Assembly: GCA_945787305.1 (NCBI GenBank)
Contig: CALZIH010000200.1
Coordinates: forward strand, 1 to 9,004
Source: an uncultured Desulfobulbaceae bacterium
Lineage (GTDB): Bacteria > Desulfobacterota > Desulfobulbia > Desulfobulbales > Desulfobulbaceae
Direction of reading: 5' to 3'
DNA length: 9,004 nt
The position numbers were made by a program, and so were the translations under genes. Positions 1-6,207 of this stretch are shown one piece after another (position 1 is the stretch's first letter; every line of letters begins with the position of its first letter). The notes beneath the pieces are model-generated. The model made no database searches, was not told the DNA's origin, and saw only the letters and a list, made by a program, of their open reading frames with translations.

Positions 1-85
1 AGCTGAACGACGAGTAACGTGGGACAACCATAAGACGATACTATGCAGGACTGTGCAATTCAGGCCCGTCCCAACACAGAAAAAC

Positions 86-101
86 AGGTATTCTTCTTGC
101 T
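86..101 (+). promoter_or_regulatory. possible sigma-54 (-24/-12) promoter for the small gene at 147
   Basis: The sequence AGGTATTCTTCTTGCT has GG at 87-88 and GC at 99-100, which is exactly the spacing of a -24/-12 element. The -12 part (TTGCT) matches the consensus perfectly, but the -24 part (AGGTAT against TGGCAC) is weak. A start of transcription near 112 would leave a leader of about 35 bases. Sigma-54 control would suit a motility-related gene, but no activator site was identified. Confidence 0.33.
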
Positions 102-146
102 TGATTAATAAGAAATCTTTTTATTCACCGAACCGGGAGAACCAGT

Positions 147-335
147 ATGGATGTTAGCCTGAACACACTGGCAGCACAAGAGATATCATTGAACAAGGCC
201 CAGGTCGGAGGAGATATCCTCCAGAAAACCATGGAAAAATCTGAAGAAGCAAGAACCAATAATCAAAGCGTGGAACGGCCTGAAACCAGTCGGGTTACCA
301 AAGGCGAGAGCAGAATCATCGACACCTACGTCTAA
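147..335 (+). CDS. small protein resembling the YjfB motility-associated family
   Basis: This is a 62-residue soluble protein with no signal peptide or membrane segment. It begins MDVSLNTLAAQ, has a Q/K/E-rich, probably helical middle (about residues 10-35) and a polar Ser/Thr/Arg-rich stretch, and ends RIIDTYV. An N-terminal 'MDV/MDI' start, a short helical body and a C-terminal 'ID-x-x' ending are the general plan of the YjfB small proteins, whose role is only loosely tied to motility. The resemblance is by layout, not a firm alignment. The ATG follows GGGAG at a reasonable distance (about 8 bases). It stands alone, converges on pstB with a 91-bp gap, and has a possible sigma-54 promoter upstream. 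It could also be an unrelated orphan. That it is a real gene is likely; its function is not established. Confidence 0.6.
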   Translation: MDVSLNTLAAQEISLNKAQVGGDILQKTMEKSEEARTNNQSVERPETSRVTKGESRIIDTYV

Positions 336-426
336 GCCTTATGGATTTTTCAGGCAACAATGAATGACCTTTCCGTAACAGGACAGACATTTTTGAACAC
401 TTCAAGGCGTATGCCAGGAGTCCAAA

Positions 427-1320
427 TCAACCGAAGCGGCCGGTGATATAATCTTCTGTTAACCGGTGACGGGGATTGGTAAAAATTCGATCGGTACTTC
501 CCACCTCAATCAAATCTCCAAGATGAAAATAGGCCGTACGCTGGGAGACGCGAGCGGCCTGCTGCATATTATGGGTCACAATGACAATGGTGTATTGTTC
601 CTGCAGTTCGGCAATCAGGTCCTCGACAGTGGCGGTTGCAATGGGATCAAGGGCTGAACAGGGTTCATCCATGAGAATGACTTCCGGCCGCACCGCAATG
701 GCGCGGGCAATACAGAGTCGCTGCTGCTGGCCACCGGACAGTCCGGTACCCGGCTGATCGAGACGATCATTGACCTCCTTCCACAGACCTGCTTTTTTCA
801 AGGAACTTTCCACCACCTCATCGAGTTCCGCCCTATTCGTGGCCAGACCATGAATCCTCGGTCCGTAGGCAACATTATCATAAATGGATTTGGGAAAGGG
901 ATTGGGTTTTTGAAACACCATGCCCACCTGAGCCCGCAACGGAACAACATCCACGTTTTTATCATATATATCCAGCTCATCCAGCAATATGCGCCCGGTT
1001 ACACGGCAGGTATCAACGGTATCATTCATCCGGTTCAGGCAACGAAGAAAGGTGGACTTGCCGCAACCGGAAGGACCGATCATGGCAAGCACCTCATTTC
1101 GACCGACATCAATGGAGACATTGTTAATGGCATGTTTATCGCCATAGTATACATTAACATCCCGGCAGGTCATGCGGGCGTTGTCAACGAACTGCTCACC
1201 GACCGTCAGCCGATTTTCCCGTTCAACCTTTCCCTTCTTGCGGACGTTTTCTTTTGGCATACTCTCTCTGGTCAACAATGGAGCTTCAGCAACATTCAAT
1301 GTCGCGGTCATCGATTCCAT
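427..1320 (-). CDS. pstB: phosphate ABC transporter ATP-binding protein PstB
   Basis: PstB is the cytoplasmic ATPase that powers high-affinity phosphate import through PstC and PstA. All ABC motifs are present in the 297 residues: Walker A GPSGCGKST (82-90), Q-loop Q137 in VFQKPNPFP, signature LSGGQ (194-198), Walker B VILMDEP (214-220) and switch histidine H250. The PstB-typical 'CLNRMND' follows Walker A. The first roughly 48 residues, before 'MTCRDVNVYYG', are a charged extension not found in the usual PstB of about 250-260 residues. The ATG at 1320 follows GAGGAA at good spacing, which supports this start over internal Met4 or Met21. The gene lies 59 bp after pstS, with a stem-loop and a possible promoter between them, so it is probably co-transcribed with pstS and may also have its own promoter. 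No defect is seen. Confidence 0.97.
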   Translation of the reverse strand: MESMTATLNVAEAPLLTRESMPKENVRKKGKVERENRLTVGEQFVDNARMTCRDVNVYYGDKHAINNVSIDVGRNEVLAMIGPSGCGKSTFLRCLNRMNDTVDTCRVTGRILLDELDIYDKNVDVVPLRAQVGMVFQKPNPFPKSIYDNVAYGPRIHGLATNRAELDEVVESSLKKAGLWKEVNDRLDQPGTGLSGGQQQRLCIARAIAVRPEVILMDEPCSALDPIATATVEDLIAELQEQYTIVIVTHNMQQAARVSQRTAYFHLGDLIEVGSTDRIFTNPRHRLTEDYITGRFG

Positions 1321-1333
1321 AAAAGGTTCCTCG

Positions 1334-1362
1334 GATGCCGGAGTTCGGAGTACCCCGGCATC
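1334..1362 (-). other. intergenic stem-loop between pstS and pstB
   Basis: The arms GATGCCGG and CCGGCATC (positions 1334-1341 and 1355-1362) form a perfect 8-bp GC-rich stem around a 13-base loop. There is no U-run after the stem in the pstB direction, and the ribosome site GAGGA of pstB follows almost directly. This fits an mRNA-stabilising or translation-modulating hairpin that lets pstS be expressed above pstB better than it fits an intrinsic terminator. The role is inferred; the inverted repeat is directly visible. Confidence 0.6.
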
Positions 1363-1368
1363 TGTTGT

Positions 1369-1396
1369 ATTATACTGTCTTACTTGGTCATAACAA
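1369..1396 (-). promoter_or_regulatory. possible sigma-70 promoter for pstB
   Basis: On the minus strand TTGTTA (1391-1396) is followed after 16 bases by a perfect TATAAT (1369-1374). The -10 lies in the pstS-pstB gap and the -35 lies in the last codons of pstS. It would give pstB a baseline transcript independent of the Pho-controlled pstS promoter. The -35 matches only 4 of 6 bases, and a TATAAT can occur by chance. Confidence 0.4.
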
Positions 1397-2438
1397 GCGG
1401 TTTCAAATTCTTTGCATCGGCAGCAAACTGATTTCGCTCTTCGGTGGGCATGGGGATAAGCCCTTTGTCGGAGAGATATCCTTCCTCGCCCCAGGCCTTT
1501 TCGCTGGAGAACTCTTCCAGGAATTCACTCATGCCGGGAACAACACCGACATGGGCATTTTTCACATAAAAATAAAGCGAGCGGGAAACGGGATATTTAC
1601 CGGCGGCAATATTCTCGAAGGTCGGCGCCTCGCCACCAACCATTGAACCGTGAATCTTGTCGGCATTCTGATCGAGGAAACTGAAGCCAAAGATACCAAA
1701 TGCCTTTGGATTGGCCTCAAGTTTCTGCACGATCAGGTTATCGTTTTCGCCGGCCTCTATATAGGCGCCGTCTTCACGAACAGTATGGCAAACGGCCTTG
1801 AACTGTTTTTTGTCTGTTTTCTTCATCGCCTTGATCCAATCGATCTTCTTGCAACCACCTTCCATGGCCAGTTCGACAAAGGCATCACGGGTGCCCGAAG
1901 TGGGCGGAGGACCGAGTACCTCTATTTTGGTGCCAGGCAGTGAAGCGTTGACTTCTTTCCAGGTTGTATAGGGGTTGGCAACAAGTTTCTCACCACCTTT
2001 TGGGTCAGGCACATCTTTAGCCAGAGCAAGAAAAATATCTTTCTTGGTCAGGTTAACCTGTGCAGTAGCCTTGGAGTTGGCAAGGACAATGCCGTCATAC
2101 CCAATTTTTACTTCGGTGACATTTGCAACACCATTCTGCTGACATTTTTCGTATTCAGAAAATTTTATCCGCCTGGAGGAATTGGTCATATCCGGGGTAT
2201 TTATTCCTGAGCCCGCACAGAACAACTTCATGCCGCCACCGGAGCCCGTGGATTCGATTTTCGGGGTTTTATAGCGCGTAGTCTTTCCGAACTGCTCGGC
2301 TACGGTGGTTGCAAACGGATAGACCGTTGATGATCCGACAATCGAGATATAATCACGACCAGAGGCTGCAAACGTACTTGTACCACCTGAAGCCATAAGC
2401 ATTGAGGCCACCGCAAGTGTTACTCCTTTCTTCCACAT
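1380..2438 (-). CDS. pstS: periplasmic phosphate-binding protein PstS
   Basis: PstS captures inorganic phosphate in the periplasm and delivers it to PstC/PstA. The 352-residue product starts with a signal peptide (MWKK, hydrophobic 5-20, likely cleaved near 24-25 in STFAASG). Next come the family's ligand-binding segments: VGSSTVYPF (34-42), TGSGGGMKLFCAG (64-76), GYDGIVLA (113-120) and PPTSGTRDAF (178-187). There is no lipobox, so it should be a soluble periplasmic protein. The ATG at 2438 follows AAGGAG seven bases upstream. An in-frame ATG at 2480 would add 14 residues ahead of the signal sequence and lacks this site, so 2438 is chosen. It is separated from pstA by 226 bp and has its own array of Pho half-sites, so it probably begins a pstS-pstB unit rather than being the tail of the phoU-pstC-pstA unit. 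Confidence 0.96.
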   Translation of the reverse strand: MWKKGVTLAVASMLMASGGTSTFAASGRDYISIVGSSTVYPFATTVAEQFGKTTRYKTPKIESTGSGGGMKLFCAGSGINTPDMTNSSRRIKFSEYEKCQQNGVANVTEVKIGYDGIVLANSKATAQVNLTKKDIFLALAKDVPDPKGGEKLVANPYTTWKEVNASLPGTKIEVLGPPPTSGTRDAFVELAMEGGCKKIDWIKAMKKTDKKQFKAVCHTVREDGAYIEAGENDNLIVQKLEANPKAFGIFGFSFLDQNADKIHGSMVGGEAPTFENIAAGKYPVSRSLYFYVKNAHVGVVPGMSEFLEEFSSEKAWGEEGYLSDKGLIPMPTEERNQFAADAKNLKPLVMTK

Positions 2439-2493
2439 TGTTTTTCTCCTTATTGATGAATATCTATTGGGACACAACACATTTACGGCGTTT

Positions 2494-2549
2494 AATGTAC
2501 TTGTCGATTGTTAGCATTCCGTTAGGGGCTTATTACAAGAAGGTTAAAC
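2494..2549 (-). promoter_or_regulatory. Pho box array and -10 of the pstS promoter
   Basis: Reading toward pstS, four 7-bp half-sites occur every 11 bp: GTTTAAC (2543-2549), TTGTAAT (2532-2538), CCCTAAC (2521-2527) and TGCTAAC (2510-2516), each separated by 4 bases. This 7+4 geometry is that of PhoB boxes. Exactly 10 bp after the last half-site is TACATT (2494-2499), a fair -10 element at the spacing known for PhoB-activated promoters, which lack a real -35. The transcript would start near 2487 and have a leader of about 50 bases. Confidence 0.72.
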
Positions 2550-2664
2550 GTGATGGCCTCGTATAAAGTCCAAAACGCCTCTTGCACTATACGGAAATAC
2601 AATGAGTTATAACCTTTCCGCCGTCGTTGCCGCGGCTTTTTTCCAACACCGACAGATTTCCCGA

Positions 2665-3884
2665 TTACCAGCGACGCTCAAACTTCCTGCGCAGCAAAAC
2701 AGCGGCCGCATTCATGGAAATAAGAAAGGCCAACAGGACCATAATTGCGGCGGAAGTCCGCTCGACAAAGGCCCGTTCCGGCGAATCAGCCCAAAGATAA
2801 ATCTGCACGGGTAACACGGTCGACGGATCAGTCAACGCATTGGGAACATCAACAATAAAGGCAACCATGCCGATCATCAGCAAAGGCGCCGTCTCACCTA
2901 ATGCCTGGGCCATACCGATAATTGTACCGGTCATCATGCCTGGCATGGCCAAGGGCAGAATATGATGGGTAATGGCCTGCATTTTAGAGGCTCCCACTCC
3001 AAGAGCGGCCTCGCGAATAGAGGGCGGCACCGATTTCAATGAAGCCCGGGAGGAAATGATAATCGTCGGCAGGGTCATGAGCGTCAACACCAGGCCGCCA
3101 ACCAGGGGAGCAGACCTGGGCATACCGAAAAAATTGAGAAATACTGCCAGCCCCAACAAACCAAAAACTATGGATGGAACGGCTGCCAGGTTATTGATGT
3201 TGACCTCAATAATATCAGTCCATCTATTGCGGGGAGCAAACTCTTCAAGATAGACAGCCGTGGCCACCCCAATGGGAAAAGCAAGCGCCAGGGTAACGGC
3301 AAGGGTAAAAAAAGAGCCGACGACGGCGCCACGAATACCTGCAAGTTCCGGCCGGCGGCAATCAACCGGTCAACCCATTCAATCTGGTTATCCTTCAGGC
3401 GTCGGTCATCTTCCGGTACATCCCTTGGAATGTAGCCTTTAAGTAACATATCCACCTCATCATCGGCCGGCAGCCATATTTTTTGGCTGGTACCGATCAG
3501 GCCGCTATCCTTCATCACCATATCTTGCAGCATAAAGGCTGCACCGCTACTTGCCAGCCGGTAGAGCTTGCGTTTATCCCGACGTCCCTGGACCTCAGGG
3601 AACAGGTCACGGAGGCTATCTTTTACCAGGGCCCCGTAATCTGCCCGGGCAAGGTTATCAACATCAAACCGGGCCTTATCAAAATGGATATCAAGCATAA
3701 TTTCAGTCTGTTGAAATGCCGACCAGCCATTGCCAATGATGGAGAAAAAGAGAAGGCCGAGAAAACAGATACTGGTGAGAATTGCACCAAGCCCAAACAA
3801 GCGAAACCAACGTTCCCGCCGATATCTCCTGGCCAGGCCCCTGTTGACCAGGTCCATGGTTGTTTCTTTTTTTTCTAGCCGCAT
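2665..3884 (-). pseudogene. pstA: phosphate ABC transporter permease PstA, broken by a frameshift/deletion
   Basis: PstA is one of the two membrane permeases of the Pst importer. The 5' part, from the ATG at 3884 (after GGGAG), encodes one membrane segment (28-50) and a soluble domain of about 125 residues. This is the N-terminal extension of long PstA proteins (the DUF3333-type region, named from memory). Its frame runs through IEWVDRLIAAG (168-178), then turns into nonsense and stops at 3168. The conserved permease domain resumes in another frame with PELAGIRGAVVGSFF near 3351 and continues through IEVNINNLAAVPSIVFG, the EAA-type loop SIREAALGVGAS and QALGETAPL to the stop at 2665. That frame has a stop just upstream of 3360, so the switch falls between about 3350 and 3385. 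The downstream frame is reached by gaining one base, so 3n+1 bases appear missing. Relatives carry roughly 20 extra residues here, so a deletion of about 61 bases is plausible. The only late start, a GTG at 3267, would lack the first part of the permease domain. Identity is certain; whether the break is biological is not. Confidence 0.85.
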
Positions 3885-3935
3885 ATTTCTCCCTCGCCCT
3901 TTCTCGTCTCTGCTTCTTTCTCGATAATCCCTGTT

Positions 3936-5324
3936 TTATTCATACTCTTCCCTGTATCTTCGCACCACATACAGGGCGATAACATTTAAAATCAGGGTCA
4001 CAACAAACAGCAGCAGGCCCAGGGCAAATGCGGCTAGCGTTTTTGGGCTGTCAAACTCCTGGTCACCAACCAGCAGGGTGACAATCTGTACCGTCACCGT
4101 TGTCACGGCCTGGAGAGGATTGGCCGTCAAGTTGGCTGATAATCCGGCCGCCATGACCACAATCATGGTCTCGCCGATTGCCCTGGAGGCGGCAAGCAGT
4201 ATTCCGCCGACAATACCCGGCAGGGCAGCGGGAATGATGACGTTGACAATCGTTTCACTCTTTGTTGCCCCCAACCCGTACGAACCATCACGCATGGCCT
4301 GAGGTACGGCATTGATAACATCATCGGAAAGAGAAGAGACAAAGGGAATAATCATAATTCCCATGACAAGGCCGGCAGCAAGCGCACTCTCGGAAGAAAC
4401 ATCCAGCCCAAGCAAACCACCGCTATCACGGATGAACGGGGCGACCACCAGGGCGGCAAAAAAACCATATACCACTGTCGGGACACCGGCGAGAATCTCC
4501 ATAATCGGCTTGGCCCAGGCCCTGACCCGTGCTCCGGCATATTCGGAAAGATAAATCGCCGACATGAGACCAATCGGTACGGCCACGGCAAGGGCAATAC
4601 CTGAAATCATGAACGTTCCCGCCATGACCGGAATTGCGCCAAAACTTCCGGAGCTGCCTGCCTGATCAGCGCGCATGGCCATTTGCGGGCTCCACTTCAT
4701 ACCAAAAAGAAAATCCGTAATAGGCACCTGTTGAAAAAACCTAAGCGACTCAAAGAGCACCGAAAGGACAATACCGATGGTTGTAAAAATAGCAATGGTC
4801 GAACAGAGAATGAGGCCAACCCGGATAATGGTCTCCACATGATTACGAGCACGCATCTCCGGGCGAACTCGAATATAGACCAGGGTAGCGGACAACAAGG
4901 CGACGGCCAGCATAACGCACCCCAGAGCCATCAGGCTAACCTGTTCCATGGCAATGTATCGATCGGCAGCCTTTTGCAGGACAGGGTCGATATCCCTGGC
5001 CGCAACATGGCCGGCAACCAAATTGCGGAGATCATTGACCAACAGGTTTATCTGCTCATCCGGAACGTTTTGCATGGCATCCGGCAGCATATTAATGACC
5101 ATGCCCGTCAACATGGAATCGGAAAAGGCCGTCCAAAAGACAAAAATCAACAGTGCCGGCAGGGCACACCAGAGTGCCGTCAGCATGCCGTAATATCCGG
5201 GCCTTGAGTGCAGCCTGCCGGTTCCGGCTTCAGGACCGGTCAGGGAAAAGGCCCTCCGTTTACCCTGCATATAGGCAACAGAGGCCAACAGCAAGAGGGT
5301 AAGAAGAAAAATGACGGGAGACAT
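3936..5324 (-). CDS. pstC: phosphate ABC transporter permease PstC, long form
   Basis: PstC pairs with PstA to form the phosphate channel in the inner membrane. The 462-residue protein is longer than the usual PstC of about 300-320. Residues 1-190 add an N-terminal region with membrane segments near 3-18, 48-67 and 131-149 and a loop of about 60 residues (68-130), matching the DUF3708-type extension of long PstC proteins (named from memory). The permease domain follows, with segments near 166-191, 234-258, 276-299, 314-331, 366-393 and 432-454. The cytoplasmic EAA-type coupling loop is at about 341-374 (AMRDGSYGLGATKS...IPAALPG). Start: the ATG at 5324 lies one base after the phoU stop and has GGGG at good spacing, which suggests translational coupling. 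An in-frame ATG at 5336 overlaps phoU but has GGAG touching it, too close to serve. pstA follows after 51 bp. No defect is visible. Confidence 0.95.
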   Translation of the reverse strand: MSPVIFLLTLLLLASVAYMQGKRRAFSLTGPEAGTGRLHSRPGYYGMLTALWCALPALLIFVFWTAFSDSMLTGMVINMLPDAMQNVPDEQINLLVNDLRNLVAGHVAARDIDPVLQKAADRYIAMEQVSLMALGCVMLAVALLSATLVYIRVRPEMRARNHVETIIRVGLILCSTIAIFTTIGIVLSVLFESLRFFQQVPITDFLFGMKWSPQMAMRADQAGSSGSFGAIPVMAGTFMISGIALAVAVPIGLMSAIYLSEYAGARVRAWAKPIMEILAGVPTVVYGFFAALVVAPFIRDSGGLLGLDVSSESALAAGLVMGIMIIPFVSSLSDDVINAVPQAMRDGSYGLGATKSETIVNVIIPAALPGIVGGILLAASRAIGETMIVVMAAGLSANLTANPLQAVTTVTVQIVTLLVGDQEFDSPKTLAAFALGLLLFVVTLILNVIALYVVRRYREEYE

Positions 5325-5325
5325 G

Positions 5326-5988
5326 CTAATCCCCATCTCCTCGAACTATCTCCCCTTCAACAAGGTAAATGACCTCTTCGGCTATATTGGTGGTTCTGTC
5401 GCCAACCCGTTCAAGATGCCTGGCAAGCAGGTACATGTTGACAAGACAGGACGCATGGCCGGGATCACTGTTCAGTTCCCGGATAACACTTTTATAGGCT
5501 TGGTTACGCAGGTAATCCACCTCTTCATCTTCAAGAAAAATCCGGCGGGCAAGATCGGCATCCTCTGTGACCAGTGCATCTAGACACATTTTGAGCATGC
5601 GCAACACCTTGGTTGCCATGGGCTGATAATCAATCGAGAAGTTCAAGGCCGAATCCTTGCTGATCGTCTGTACACGTTTGGATATATTGACGGCTATGTC
5701 AGCAATCCGCTCCAACTCGTTATTAATTTTGATGACAGCGACGAGTAGACGGAGATCCCTGGCAACCGGCTGGTGAAGCGCCAGAATTTTCAAGCACTCC
5801 TCCTCGACCTCGATTTCCATCTCATCGATCTCCCAATCGGAAGCGATGATTTTTTGCAGCAAGTCCTGATCCCTGTTCTGCATAGCCATACAGGCTTTCT
5901 GCATCCGGTCTTCGACCAGTGAGCCAAGAATCATGAATTTCTTCTTTAACTTCTCTATTTCCCTATGAAAGGTGAGTTGATGGACCAA
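5326..5988 (-). CDS. phoU: phosphate signalling regulator PhoU
   Basis: PhoU connects the Pst transporter to the PhoR kinase so that the Pho regulon stays off when phosphate is plentiful. It is a cytoplasmic, all-helical protein made of two PhoU repeats. The 220-residue length is normal. Both metal-site motifs are visible, ELERIAD (91-97) in repeat 1 and HLERVGD (191-197) in repeat 2, with the family-typical NI(S/A) helices after each. The start is TTG at 5988, placed 6 bases after GAGGAG. No in-frame ATG exists upstream, and the nearby ATG at 5993 is out of frame and hits a stop after 12 codons. The gene is first in the phoU-pstC-pstA unit, ends one base before the pstC start and has Pho-type half-sites 64-92 bp upstream. 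Confidence 0.96.
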   Translation of the reverse strand: MVHQLTFHREIEKLKKKFMILGSLVEDRMQKACMAMQNRDQDLLQKIIASDWEIDEMEIEVEEECLKILALHQPVARDLRLLVAVIKINNELERIADIAVNISKRVQTISKDSALNFSIDYQPMATKVLRMLKMCLDALVTEDADLARRIFLEDEEVDYLRNQAYKSVIRELNSDPGHASCLVNMYLLARHLERVGDRTTNIAEEVIYLVEGEIVRGDGD

Positions 5989-6046
5989 AGCATTCTCCTC
6001 TGAATATACATTATTATGAAAGACTATTTACCCGGCCTTTTTTATG

Positions 6047-6080
6047 TTTTAATTCAGTTTATGTTAGGGTTTCGTTAAGA
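6047..6080 (-). promoter_or_regulatory. Pho box of the phoU-pstC-pstA promoter
   Basis: Reading toward phoU, TCTTAAC (6074-6080) and CCCTAAC (6063-6069) are two half-sites exactly 11 bp apart. A weaker third (ACTGAAT, 6052-6058) is in phase, and TAAAAAT (6085-6091) may be a fourth on the far side. CCCTAAC is identical to a half-site in the pstS array, and the distance to the start codon (75 bp) nearly equals that at pstS (72 bp). A TTAAAA ten bases after CCCTAAC could be the -10 but is a poor match. Confidence 0.6.
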
Positions 6081-6092
6081 GGTCATTTTTAC

Positions 6093-6120
6093 TTGCAAGC
6101 TGCGTATCGACTTGTAGGAT
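6093..6120 (+). promoter_or_regulatory. possible sigma-70 promoter for phoB
   Basis: TTGCAA (6093-6098), a 16-base spacer and TAGGAT (6115-6120) form a moderate match to a sigma-70 promoter (4 of 6 bases in each element). It lies back to back with the Pho half-sites facing phoU and would give a leader of about 80 bases that contains one or both inverted repeats upstream of phoB. Confidence 0.3.
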
Positions 6121-6123
6121 CAA

Positions 6124-6143
6124 GGGAAGATCAAACGCTTCCC
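6124..6143 (+). repeat. inverted repeat upstream of phoB (first)
   Basis: GGGAAG (6124-6129) and CTTCCC (6138-6143) are perfect 6-bp arms around an 8-base loop. The repeat lies close to the expected phoB transcription start, so it could be a leader hairpin or a protein site. Arms this short may be chance. Confidence 0.35.
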
Positions 6144-6148
6144 GGAAC

Positions 6149-6177
6149 GTACAACTCTGTGTATACAGAGTGCTAAC
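6149..6177 (+). promoter_or_regulatory. possible Pho half-sites close to the phoB start
   Basis: GTACAAC (6149-6155), TGTATAC (6160-6166) and TGCTAAC (6171-6177) repeat at exactly 11 bp and point toward phoB. TGCTAAC is identical to the promoter-proximal half-site of pstS. No -10 element follows at 10 bp and the start codon is only 30 bp away. If real, the site would more likely block or tune phoB transcription than activate it. Confidence 0.3.
6154..6171 (+). repeat. inverted repeat upstream of phoB (second)
   Basis: ACTCTGT (6154-6160) and ACAGAGT (6165-6171) are perfect 7-bp arms around GTAT, and an offset 8-bp palindrome TGTATACA sits at 6160-6167. This is compact and regular enough to be a dimeric operator or a leader hairpin. 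It overlaps the possible Pho half-sites listed for this stretch, so the two readings compete. Confidence 0.45.
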
Positions 6178-6207
6178 GCTTCAAGAGGAGACAGCAGGAG
6201 GAACCGT

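Noticed and set aside
3..17. End of an upstream plus-strand gene (L-N-D-E-stop)
   Set aside because: Four codons before a TAA cannot be told from chance without the sequence to the left.
393..405. TTGAA-CAC-TTCAA as a terminator between the small gene and pstB
   Set aside because: The stem is only 5 bp and AT-rich with no proper T-run after it in either direction.
850..1646. Long plus-strand open frames opposite pstB and pstS
   Set aside because: They lie antisense to well-supported genes, have no recognisable protein features and are frame shadows.
2620..2664. GC-rich stretch after pstA as an intrinsic terminator
   Set aside because: Only about 4 bp of stem can be formed, and no U-run follows in the transcribed direction.
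2665..3267. The late GTG at 3267 as a genuine start of a short permease
   Set aside because: It lies inside the conserved PIGVATAVYL segment, has no proper ribosome site and would remove an essential membrane segment.
3301..3319. A seven-base A/T run (3307-3313) as the cause of the pstA frameshift
   Set aside because: The correct permease frame is already family-like upstream of the run (PELAGIRGAVVGSF), so the switch must lie before it.
3337..3385. Programmed ribosomal frameshifting in pstA
   Set aside because: No slippery heptamer is visible, Pst permeases are not known to use it, and family residues seem to be missing as well.
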